DNA of 5,384 nucleotides from JBHIER01 sp046760705 [NCBI: bacterium]. Its GTDB lineage: Bacteria; JBHIER01; G020348925. The notes beneath the pieces were generated by a model. It was not told the DNA's origin. It searched no databases and saw nothing but the letters and a program-made list of their open reading frames with translations. Where the stretch lies: positions 1-5,384 of the forward strand of contig JBHIER010000253.1 in NCBI GenBank assembly GCA_046760705.1. The letters are read 5' to 3'. A program made the translations under genes and the position numbers. This document shows, one piece after another, positions 1 to 4,670 of the stretch (within the stretch, counting starts at the first letter, position 1; every line of letters begins with the position of its first letter).

Positions 1-1
1 A

Positions 2-58
2 AGGTACACCGAGTCCGGCGAGTACCTCTGGAACAGCGGAATGTTCGTGTGGAGCCGG
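2..58 (+). pseudogene. manC: ManC-like mannose-1-phosphate guanylyltransferase fragment
   Basis: The frame starting at base 2 reads YTESGEYLWNSGMFVW, the strongly conserved 'sG.ylWNsGMF.w' signature of the nucleotidyltransferase domain of mannose-1-phosphate guanylyltransferase, which makes GDP-mannose from GTP and mannose-1-phosphate. The upstream part lies outside the window. Beyond about base 58 the frame stays open to 322, but it becomes low-complexity Arg/Gly/Ser-rich and then runs through a promoter and a tRNA, so ManC homology stops abruptly. At the same point another frame takes up UppP-like homology. I read this as a truncated remnant. The motif is secure; the pseudogene status is inferred from the loss of homology. 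Confidence 0.6.
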
Positions 59-178
59 GGCAGGGCTCCTTCAGGCGCCCGGACTGAGGGAACTGCAAGG
101 GGGATTCGTTCTGCCCCTGGCAGTGGGTACGATCACCTCCGCAGTGACCGGCTACGGGATTCGCTTACTGAGGCAAAA
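54..178 (+). pseudogene. uppP: UppP/BacA-like undecaprenyl-diphosphatase C-terminal fragment
   Basis: The frame with codons at 54, 57 and so on encodes a GAGLLQAP-type segment followed by a hydrophobic stretch containing LPLAVGTITSAVTGYGIRLL. It ends at TGA 176-178 after QKFSEKT. Order and spacing resemble the end of UppP: a GAGLL motif after the sixth membrane region, then a G-fxxAxxxGyxxIrxLLr transmembrane helix. UppP recycles undecaprenyl pyrophosphate at the membrane for wall and polysaccharide synthesis. The usual last helix after 'IrxLLr' is missing and no start or catalytic N-terminal part precedes it. The match rests on remembered family patterns and needs a profile search. Confidence 0.42.
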
Positions 179-193
179 ATTTTCCGAAAAGAC

Positions 194-222
194 TTGACAA
201 TTTTCAGGGGGCACTGTATATT
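194..222 (+). promoter_or_regulatory. Sigma-70 promoter of the tRNA cluster
   Basis: There is a perfect -35 TTGACA at 194-199, a 17-bp spacer and a -10 TATATT at 217-222. A start near 229-231 would leave a 5' leader of only 6-8 nt before tRNA-Gly, as expected for a stable-RNA promoter. It is the best promoter match in the window. Confidence 0.8.
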
Positions 223-236
223 TGAATCTGTTGGAG

Positions 237-312
237 GCGGGAATAGCTCAGTTGGTAGAGCATCACCTTGCCAAGGTGGGGGTCGCGGGTTCAAGTCCCG
301 TTTCCCGCTCCA
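237..312 (+). tRNA. tRNA-Gly(GCC)
   Basis: A 76-nt cloverleaf with acceptor stem GCGGGAA / TTCCCGC (237-243 with 302-308), discriminator T309 and encoded CCA (310-312). The anticodon GCC is at 270-272 in loop TTGCCAA, and the T arm contains GGTTCAAGTCC. The sequence is very close to the E. coli glycine tRNA. It is the first gene after the promoter at 194-222, and its CCA directly touches the first base of tRNA-Cys. Confidence 0.96.
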
Positions 313-384
<72 letters not shown>

Positions 385-388
385 CTGG

Positions 389-478
389 GCCGGGGTGGCG
401 GAATTGGTAGACGCAAGGGACTTAAAATCCCTCGTTCCTGCAAGGAACGTGCCGGTTCGATTCCGGCCCTCGGCACCA
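389..478 (+). tRNA. tRNA-Leu(UAA)
   Basis: A class II tRNA of 90 nt including the encoded CCA (476-478). The acceptor stem is GCCGGGG / CCTCGGC (389-395 with 468-474, one G-U pair) with discriminator A475. Anticodon TAA is at 423-425 in loop CTTAAAA. The long variable arm has stem CGTTCC / GGAACG, and the T arm contains GGTTCGATTCC. Only 4 nt separate it from tRNA-Cys. Confidence 0.96.
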
Positions 479-499
479 ACGTTATCGGCCACAAAACTT

Positions 500-537
500 T
501 TCCTCCGATACGGAGGAATTAGGTCCGGCGCACCGGA
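500..537 (+). other. Two hairpins in the tRNA-Leu/tRNA-Val spacer
   Basis: The 72-nt spacer contains an 8-bp perfect stem, TTCCTCCG-ATA-CGGAGGAA (500-518), and a second, TCCGG-CGCA-CCGGA (524-537). Neither is followed by a T-run, so they are unlikely to be terminators. Processing sites that separate the tRNA precursors are more plausible. That role is inferred. Confidence 0.5.
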
Positions 538-550
538 GATGACCAGAAGG

Positions 551-627
551 GGGCGATTAGCTCAGTTGGTGAGAGTGCTTGCTTGACATGCAAGAGGTCA
601 CTGGTTCAAGTCCAGTATCGCCCACCA
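551..627 (+). tRNA. tRNA-Val(GAC)
   Basis: A 77-nt cloverleaf with acceptor stem GGGCGAT / ATCGCCC (551-557 with 617-623), discriminator A624 and encoded CCA (625-627). The anticodon stem is CTTGC / GCAAG with loop TTGACAT, so the anticodon GAC is at 585-587. It is the last tRNA of the cluster, and an intrinsic terminator follows 30 nt later. Confidence 0.96.
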
Positions 628-657
628 CGAGATGGACCGGGCCTGAAGGTATGTTTG

Positions 658-688
658 CCGCTGGTTTACAGACCGGTGGTTTTTTGTT
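658..688 (+). terminator. Intrinsic terminator of the tRNA operon
   Basis: Stem CCGCTGGT (658-665) pairs with ACCGGTGG (672-679), with two G-U pairs and loop TTACAG. A run of six T and then GTT follows directly. The position just after tRNA-Val fits the end of the tRNA transcript. Confidence 0.78.
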
Positions 689-751
689 AAACCTGTATTT
701 GGACCCTGTCAGGAGATGAGAAGAGACCCCACTTTCTGTGAGCGCTAAGCG

Positions 752-1003
752 ATGAGAGAACTGATCGAACGAATAGCCAAGGCAATCGTTGACCAGCCCG
801 AAGACGTCGACGTGAGAGTCGTGGAAGGAGAAGGGATTACGGTTTTGGAACTCTCCGTGGCCAAATCGGATATGGGCCGGATTATTGGAAAGAAGGGCCA
901 AACCGCAAAATCGATGAGAACACTTCTGAATGCAGCAGGGAAGAGGACGGGGAAGAACGTCGTGTTGGAGATTATGGAGTCGGCCCCTTCTGAGCATCAA
1001 TAA
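752..1003 (+). CDS. khpA: KhpA-type single KH-domain RNA-binding protein
   Basis: This encodes 83 residues, the usual size for KhpA (YlqC family). The type II KH signature GRIIGKKG (residues 42-49, GxxG loop GKKG at 46-49) is followed by helix TAKSMRTLLNAAG. The N-terminal helix MRELIERIAKAIVD and the strand VLELSVA are typical of the family. In other bacteria KhpA pairs with KhpB/Jag, binds many small and messenger RNAs and influences cell size or division. The ATG at 752 is the first possible start, because an in-frame TAA lies at 746-748. There is no convincing Shine-Dalgarno at normal spacing; AGGAG at 711-715 is too far away. Elsewhere khpA often sits between rpsP and rimM/trmD. Here it stands alone between tRNAs and infC. 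Confidence 0.92.
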   Translation: MRELIERIAKAIVDQPEDVDVRVVEGEGITVLELSVAKSDMGRIIGKKGQTAKSMRTLLNAAGKRTGKNVVLEIMESAPSEHQ

Positions 1004-1095
1004 CGGTGTCTGCTTTCGATCCAGTGGATGTATGAACGATTCCGTGGGCCTCTGGATATTCGAGCGGGTTGCTTCCTTTCCGTGTAAAATTTTTG

Positions 1096-1123
1096 TTGAC
1101 AAACGCCCTTCTTCTTCCTTAAT
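1096..1123 (+). promoter_or_regulatory. Probable sigma-70 promoter of the infC operon
   Basis: Perfect -35 TTGACA at 1096-1101, a 16-bp spacer and -10 CTTAAT at 1118-1123 (TTAATT with a 17-bp spacer is an alternative). A start near 1130 would give a leader of about 70 nt before infC. That leader holds a small palindromic hairpin, ATCTTCGCCGAAGAT, at 1141-1155. Between khpA and this promoter (1004-1095) I see nothing recognisable. Confidence 0.6.
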
Positions 1124-1186
1124 TGGTATAGCAACTTAATATCTTCGCCGAAGATGGGCCATTCAGATGCGGGCTCTCAACGCAGC

Positions 1187-1204
1187 AGGAGGTGAGTATA
1201 TATT
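1187..1204 (+). promoter_or_regulatory. infC: Strong Shine-Dalgarno with AUU start of infC
   Basis: AGGAGGTGA (1187-1195) is an almost complete anti-16S match. It is followed after 6 nt by ATT (1202-1204), which opens the frame encoding REGVRVNRRI. AUU is the known rare start codon of infC in E. coli and many other bacteria; IF3 discriminates against it, which allows autoregulation. The downstream ATG at 1267 has no Shine-Dalgarno and is an internal methionine of the GIMNTSEAL motif. Confidence 0.75.
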
Positions 1205-1676
1205 AGAGAAGGTGTCCGGGTAAACAGAAGGATTGGATCGGTACCGACGGCAAGCAGATTGGGATCATGAATACGAGCGAAGCACTAACCATGGCCCAAC
1301 GGGAGGGACTTGATCTGGTAGAAGTGGCCCCCGACTCGAAACCACCTGTTTGTCGGATCATCGACTACGGGAAGTACCGTTATAAGCAGAGCAAAAGAGC
1401 CAAAGAAGCTCGAAAAAGACAACATGTTACTCATATTAAGGAGTTGAAAATTCGGCCCAAGATTGAAGATCACGATTTTCAATTTAAGGCCAAACATGCC
1501 AGAGACTTTCTCAGGTGAAACTGACCGCGATGTTTCGGGGCCGAGAGATGCATCACATTCAACTCGGAGAGAAGATCCTGCGACGGATGGCCGGGGTGCT
1601 GAGTGATGTGGCCACTGTCGAGCAGGAGACAAAAGTTGAAGGGCGAAACATGGTCATGGTTCTCGGCCCGAAGTAG
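1202..1676 (+). pseudogene. infC: Translation initiation factor IF3, disrupted by two frame-changing deletions
   Basis: IF3 binds the 30S subunit, prevents 50S joining and checks start codons. Its homology is present end to end but in three frames. Segment A (AUU 1202 to about 1234) encodes the extreme N-terminus, REGVRVNRRI. Segment B (about 1237 to 1515, TGA at 1516-1518) begins IGTDGKQIGIMNTSEAL, then carries DLVEVAP, PPVCRIIDYGKYRY, the basic linker, KELKIRPKIEDHDF and RDFL. Segment C (1515 to TAG 1674-1676) encodes VKLTAMFRGREM, QLGEKILRRMA, EGRNMVMVLGPK. At the A/B joint about 7 expected residues (R-A-x-E-V-R-L type) are absent. At the B/C joint about 5 (EEGDK type) are absent. A simple base-call slip would not remove these residues. 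Segment C alone lacks part of the C-terminal domain and a Shine-Dalgarno. rpmI follows after 22 nt. As written no full IF3 can be made; a faulty consensus is a serious alternative. Confidence 0.82.
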
Positions 1677-1698
1677 TCTTTAAAAACAGAGGAGAACA

Positions 1699-1890
1699 AT
1701 GCCCAAGATGAAATCCAACCGCGGTGCCATGAAACGGTTTCGTAAGACCGGCACTGGCCAAATAAAGAGAGAGAAGGCATTCGCCAGTCACATCTTGTCG
1801 AAGAAGACTACCAAACGAAAAAGGAGTCTGAGACGATCTGATCTGATCGACTCGGCGGACAAAAAGAGAGTAAGAAAACTGATACCGTAA
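1699..1890 (+). CDS. rpmI: 50S ribosomal protein L35
   Basis: This encodes 63 residues, the usual L35 length. The start [20 protein letters not shown] and the basic segments [11 protein letters not shown] and KRKRSLRR are diagnostic; the family ends in a '..kRv.kLlPy'-type tail, here [10 protein letters not shown]35 is a small basic protein of the large subunit, buried in 23S rRNA. GAGGAGA, about 5 nt before ATG 1699, is a good ribosome-binding site. It lies between infC and rplT in the standard order and was probably cotranscribed from the promoter near 1096. It shows no damage. Confidence 0.97.
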   Translation: MPKMKSNRGAMKRFRKTGTGQIKREKAFASHILSKKTTKRKRSLRRSDLIDSADKKRVRKLIP

Positions 1891-1914
1891 ACTGAGAAGA
1901 GGAGCGAGAAGAGA

Positions 1915-2274
1915 ATGTCCAGAGTCAAAACGAGTGTTGCTTCGAAACGGCGAAAGATGAAGATCCTGAAGATGGCCAAGGGGTTTCGAGGCGCCAGAGG
2001 AAGACTGTACAGAGTTGCCAGGGACAGTGTACATCGAGCCTTAGCGTATTCCTATCGGGACAGACGGGTGCGAAAGAGGGATTTTAGACGGTTGTGGATC
2101 TGTCGGATCAACGCTGCGGCGAGGATGCACGGCATCTCTTACAGTCTCTTTATGCAAGGGCTGAAGAAAGCCGGCATCACTATGAATCGAAAGGTCCTGG
2201 CTGAACTGGCAGTGAACGATCCCTCGGCCTTCGCCGAGATCGCCGGGTCGGTGAAACAACACCTATCAAACTGA
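1915..2274 (+). CDS. rplT: 50S ribosomal protein L20
   Basis: This encodes 119 residues, normal for L20. Recognisable segments in order are [34 protein letters not shown] (about 21-35), [20 protein letters not shown] (about 47-66), [20 protein letters not shown] and [17 protein letters not shown] (about 90-106). L20 binds 23S rRNA early in 50S assembly. In several bacteria it also represses its own operon by binding the leader mRNA. I see no clear 23S-mimic operator, so such regulation here would be inference. A purine-rich stretch (GAGAAGAGA) just before ATG 1915 can serve as ribosome-binding site. pheST, which often follows rplT, is absent; zapB comes next. Confidence 0.97.
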   Translation: MSRVKTSVASKRRKMKILKMAKGFRGARGRLYRVARDSVHRALAYSYRDRRVRKRDFRRLWICRINAAARMHGISYSLFMQGLKKAGITMNRKVLAELAVNDPSAFAEIAGSVKQHLSN

Positions 2275-2283
2275 GGTATAACC

Positions 2284-2553
2284 ATGGAGTTTCAAAGCTT
2301 GGAACTTTTAGAAGAACGGGTGAGCAAAACTGTTGAACGCATGAATCAGTTGCGGGAGGAGAATCAGGAACTCCAGAATCAAAACAGAGAACTGATGGCC
2401 AAATTGGAGGAGTACGAAAAGAGCCTGGAGCGGCTTCAAGCCGAAAATCTGGAGTTTCGAGAGGCTCAAAAGAAGAACGAACTGTCCGCTGCAAACCGAG
2501 AGGAGATAAGAAAGAAGATCGAAGGGATGCTATCAAAGTTGGACGATCTGTAA
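2284..2553 (+). CDS. zapB: ZapB-like coiled-coil cell-division protein
   Basis: This encodes 89 residues, almost all predicted coiled coil with heptad spacing of Leu/Met/Val and many Glu, Gln, Asn and Lys. It starts FQSLELLEERVSKTVERMNQ, continues with LREENQELQNQNREL and LQAENLEFREAQ, and ends EEIRKKIEGMLSKLDDL. This layout (an S-L-E..E.rv...v start, N-rich central heptads, a terminal R..i...L.k.e/d segment) matches ZapB, which forms filaments beside FtsZ together with ZapA. The sequence is low-complexity, so the name rests partly on zapA being the next gene. It begins 9 nt after the rplT stop. GAGGT, overlapping that stop, can act as ribosome-binding site, which suggests cotranscription. 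Confidence 0.68.
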   Translation: MEFQSLELLEERVSKTVERMNQLREENQELQNQNRELMAKLEEYEKSLERLQAENLEFREAQKKNELSAANREEIRKKIEGMLSKLDDL

Positions 2554-2555
2554 CG

Positions 2556-2650
2556 GTTCACTGGGAGGCAGGATCTCCCATCGCTGTCTGTTTGAGGGGA
2601 TACCACGTTTACGAGTAATGGACTGCCACTTCATAGATGATCCTGTGAAC
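2556..2650 (+). repeat. Interrupted inverted repeat in the zapB-zapA gap
   Basis: GTTCAC (2556-2561) and AGGATC (2570-2575) together are complementary to GATCCTGTGAAC (2639-2650). An extra hairpin, TGGGAG / CTCCCA (2562-2567 with 2575-2580), lies inside and partly overlaps. No T-run follows, so it is not a standard terminator. It could be a structured leader of zapA, but chance is possible. Confidence 0.3.
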
Positions 2651-2694
2651 TTCACTCTGTTTCCGATCAGCTCTTTCCCTTTTTAGAGGCGGTC

Positions 2695-2997
2695 ATGGCA
2701 GAAAAGGACGATCACATACGGGTGAACATCTTTGGGACAGAATATCCGATCAAGGGAGATGCGGACCCGGCGTATATTGAAGAGATTGCAGGGTATGTTG
2801 ATGCGAAGATGAGGGAGGTGTCGAAGCTTTTGTCACTGCCTTCGATGACAAAGGTGGCCATTTTGGCTGCCATGAACATCGCCGATGAACTCTTTAAAGA
2901 ACGGGCTGAGAGAGAGAAGACCGTGTCGCAACTGGAAGAGCGAGCGGCCGAGATTTCTGGGTGGCTGGAAAAAGAGCTGATGGAAGATGCATCGTGA
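2695..2997 (+). CDS. zapA: Cell division protein ZapA
   Basis: This encodes 100 residues, a normal ZapA length. The N-terminal domain IRVNIFGTEYPIKGDADPAYIEEIAGYVDAKM (about 8-40) has the family 'v.I.G.ey.ik...d..yi..iA.yVd.kM' pattern. TKVAILAAMNIADELF (about 52-67) is the conserved helix, and a C-terminal coiled coil of Glu/Arg-rich heptads follows. ZapA dimers and tetramers cross-link FtsZ protofilaments at the division ring, and ZapB binds ZapA. AGAGG (2685-2689) lies 5 nt before ATG 2695. The gene is followed by a structured RNA, as in the zapA-6S RNA arrangement of many proteobacteria. Confidence 0.93.
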   Translation: MAEKDDHIRVNIFGTEYPIKGDADPAYIEEIAGYVDAKMREVSKLLSLPSMTKVAILAAMNIADELFKERAEREKTVSQLEERAAEISGWLEKELMEDAS

Positions 2998-3073
2998 TCT
3001 GTTGGCAGGAGGGAAGAATTGGACTGAACAGACGTAGTGCGTTGCATTTTGTTTACTGTTTTTAAGACCTAAT

Positions 3074-3172
3074 CCCTACTCGTTCGTGGTGATCGGCCTC
3101 GGAAAAGGCCCCTCAAAGGCGGGATACCCTTCGCCTGACCTCCACAGCGGTGAGTAGGGTTTTTTATTTTTT
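3074..3172 (+). ncRNA. Compact structured RNA, possibly a short 6S RNA (ssrS position)
   Basis: Positions 3074-3081 (CCCTACTC) pair perfectly with 3152-3159 (GAGTAGGG), and a T6-A-T6 run follows at 3160-3172. Inside are GTGG / CCAC (3086-3089 with 3142-3145), hairpin GGCCT / AGGCC (3095-3099 with 3106-3110) and hairpin AGGCG / CGCCT (3117-3121 with 3132-3136). The place just after zapA is that of 6S RNA in many proteobacteria. GTTCG after the first strand and AGCGGTG before the last strand resemble the conserved ends of 6S, and CCCCTCAAAGGCGGGATA recalls its 5' half. However, the body is about 86 nt, against roughly 160-190 nt for 6S, and the fold is a three-way junction. I am fairly sure of a structured RNA and unsure of the family. 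Confidence 0.58.
3160..3172 (+). terminator. T-run ending the post-zapA RNA
   Basis: TTTTTT-A-TTTTTT immediately follows the closing helix strand GAGTAGGG (3152-3159). Termination could use the closing helix of the RNA, whose enclosed region is itself folded; no tight local hairpin is evident. Confidence 0.5.
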
Positions 3173-3184
3173 GGTACCTGTTGA

Positions 3185-3246
3185 GCCACCAAGACACCGA
3201 GTCACAAAGGAAAGGCATGAACTTCGGCTCTTTGTGACTTAGTGGC
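3185..3246. repeat. Octamer-repeat / inverted-repeat intergenic element
   Basis: Three degenerate tandem octamers, CACCAAGA, CACCGAGT and CACAAAGG, occupy 3187-3210. The right arm, CTTTGTGACTTAGTGGC (3230-3246), is the reverse complement of the left arm (3185-3209) with one mismatch and one 8-nt octamer bulged out, giving a long hairpin with an approximately 20-nt loop. Dispersed elements of this CACCAAGA/CACAAAGA type are familiar from intergenic regions of various bacteria. That last point is from memory. Confidence 0.62.
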
Positions 3247-3278
3247 CATATCTGAATAGGACCCTTTTTGTTCGGCCT

Positions 3279-4634
3279 ATGAAATCGGACATCGGCACAG
3301 ATCTCTTCAAAGAGGAAGGAAGTGGGGAAGGAGTGGCCATAGCACCGCTGGCCCGGCGGATGCGGCCGACATCCTTGGATGAATTCGTCGGACAGGATCA
3401 CATCTTGCGGAGGGGGTCCCTCTTGCGCCGGATGATCGAATCAGACCGGTTGACATCCATCATTCTGTACGGTCCTCCGGGGACTGGCAAGACATCGCTG
3501 GCTCACGTTATCGCTCAAACGACCCGGTCGTGCTTCGAAAGGGTGAGCGCTGTCTCCTCCGGTGTGTCCGAGATTCGGAGTGTCGTCGGCCGAGCCAAGG
3601 CCCGGCTCCGCGAGGACGGAAAGCGAACTGTGCTCTTCATCGATGAGGTCCACCGTTTCAACCGGGCCCAACAGGACGTGCTTCTGCCAGAGGTGGAGGA
3701 GGGCCACGTTGTGCTCATCGGCACAACCGTTGAGAACCCCTTCTTCTACATCATCTCTCCGTTGATCTCCCGTTCGCATCTTTTCGAACTGAAACCTCTT
3801 GGGGACGAGGACTTGAAGAGAATACTTCGGCGAACGCTGGCCGATGGAGAGAGGGGACTCGGAGCGCTGAAGATTGAAATCGAGGAGGGGGCCCTTCAGT
3901 TCTGGATCGATCAGGCCGAAGGCGATGCCAGAAGGTTTTTGAACGGACTGGAGATTGCAGTGCTGAGCACGGCTCCTGATGAGAGCGGGAGGACTACTAT
4001 CACTCGGTACATTGCTGAGGAGTCTGTCCCCAGAAGGGTCTTTCGGCACGATCGCAGTGGAGACGACCACTACGATACCGTCTCCGCTTTCATTAAGAGC
4101 ATGCGCGGTTCCGATCCGGATGCGACGCTCTATTGGATGTCCAGAATGATCTCAGCCGGCGAGGATCCCCGCTATATTGCGCGGCGCATCGTCATCTGTG
4201 CGGCCGAGGATGTGGGCAACGCCGATCCTCAGGCCCTCGTTGTGGCCTCTGCGGCCCTCACCGCGGCCCAATGCGTGGGCATGCCTGAGGCTCAGATTCC
4301 CCTGGCTCAGGCCGCTCTCTATGTGGCCACAGCTCCCAAGAGCAATGCGTGTTATGTGGGGATCTCAAAAGCACTCCAGGAGGTCAAGGAGGGCAAGATC
4401 ATCCAGGTTCCCAACCACCTGAAAGACGCTCACTATCCGGGGGCAAAAAAGCTGGGCCGGGGCCGAGGGTATAAATATCCTCACTCCTATGAACATGGGT
4501 ACGTCGATCAGGAGTATGGCCCAGAGGGGAAAAACTATTATCAACCCGCCGATCGTGGGTACGAATCGGTCATAAAGAGGCGATTGGAGAAACTCCGGGG
4601 AAAGAAGGACGGACGGAAAGAGACAAGAGAGTGA
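3279..4634 (+). CDS. rarA: Replication-associated recombination protein RarA (MgsA)
   Basis: This encodes 451 residues, full length for the family. RarA is an AAA+ ATPase related to clamp-loader subunits and Mgs1/WRNIP1. It acts at stalled forks with SSB and the clamp, and is cytoplasmic. Visible motifs are the PLARRMRPTSLDEFVGQDH entry (about 23-41), Walker A GPPGTGKT (65-72), Walker B VLFIDEVHRF (118-127), the sensor-1 region IGTTVENPFF (147-156), the arginine-finger region ISRSHLFEL (163-171) and sensor 2 GDARRFLNGLE (215-225). The C-terminal oligomerisation domain follows, with RGSDPDATLYWMSRMISAGE, AEDVGNADPQAL, ATAPKSNA and DRGYE. ATG 3279 lacks a clear Shine-Dalgarno. GTG 3333 has purine-rich sequence before it, but ATG 3279 keeps the DLF motif often seen near family N-termini, so I prefer it. 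rny follows after 36 nt. Confidence 0.95.
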   Translation: MKSDIGTDLFKEEGSGEGVAIAPLARRMRPTSLDEFVGQDHILRRGSLLRRMIESDRLTSIILYGPPGTGKTSLAHVIAQTTRSCFERVSAVSSGVSEIRSVVGRAKARLREDGKRTVLFIDEVHRFNRAQQDVLLPEVEEGHVVLIGTTVENPFFYIISPLISRSHLFELKPLGDEDLKRILRRTLADGERGLGALKIEIEEGALQFWIDQAEGDARRFLNGLEIAVLSTAPDESGRTTITRYIAEESVPRRVFRHDRSGDDHYDTVSAFIKSMRGSDPDATLYWMSRMISAGEDPRYIARRIVICAAEDVGNADPQALVVASAALTAAQCVGMPEAQIPLAQAALYVATAPKSNACYVGISKALQEVKEGKIIQVPNHLKDAHYPGAKKLGRGRGYKYPHSYEHGYVDQEYGPEGKNYYQPADRGYESVIKRRLEKLRGKKDGRKETRE

Positions 4635-4670
4635 ACCACCGAAATCAACGTCATAGAGGGGGTATATGCG

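Noticed and set aside
557-1102. Minus-strand ORF of 181 codons, ending with GDTGLEPVTS
   Set aside because: It is antisense to khpA and tRNA-Val. The C-terminal motif is a familiar tRNA-antisense artefact, and khpA has clear family motifs.
1267-1518. Stand-alone 83-residue protein from ATG 1267
   Set aside because: ATG 1267 is an internal codon of the IF3 GIMNTSEAL motif and has no Shine-Dalgarno. It is treated as part of the disrupted infC.
1500-1520. Programmed ribosomal frameshift in infC
   Set aside because: There is no slippery heptamer at the joint, and conserved residues are absent, so slippage alone could not restore IF3.
3185-3246. CRISPR array
   Set aside because: Repeat units are only 8 nt with no spacers, and no cas genes are nearby.
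3441-4070. Minus-strand ORF of 209 codons
   Set aside because: It lies entirely antisense to rarA, which has complete AAA+ motifs; no recognisable domain on this strand.
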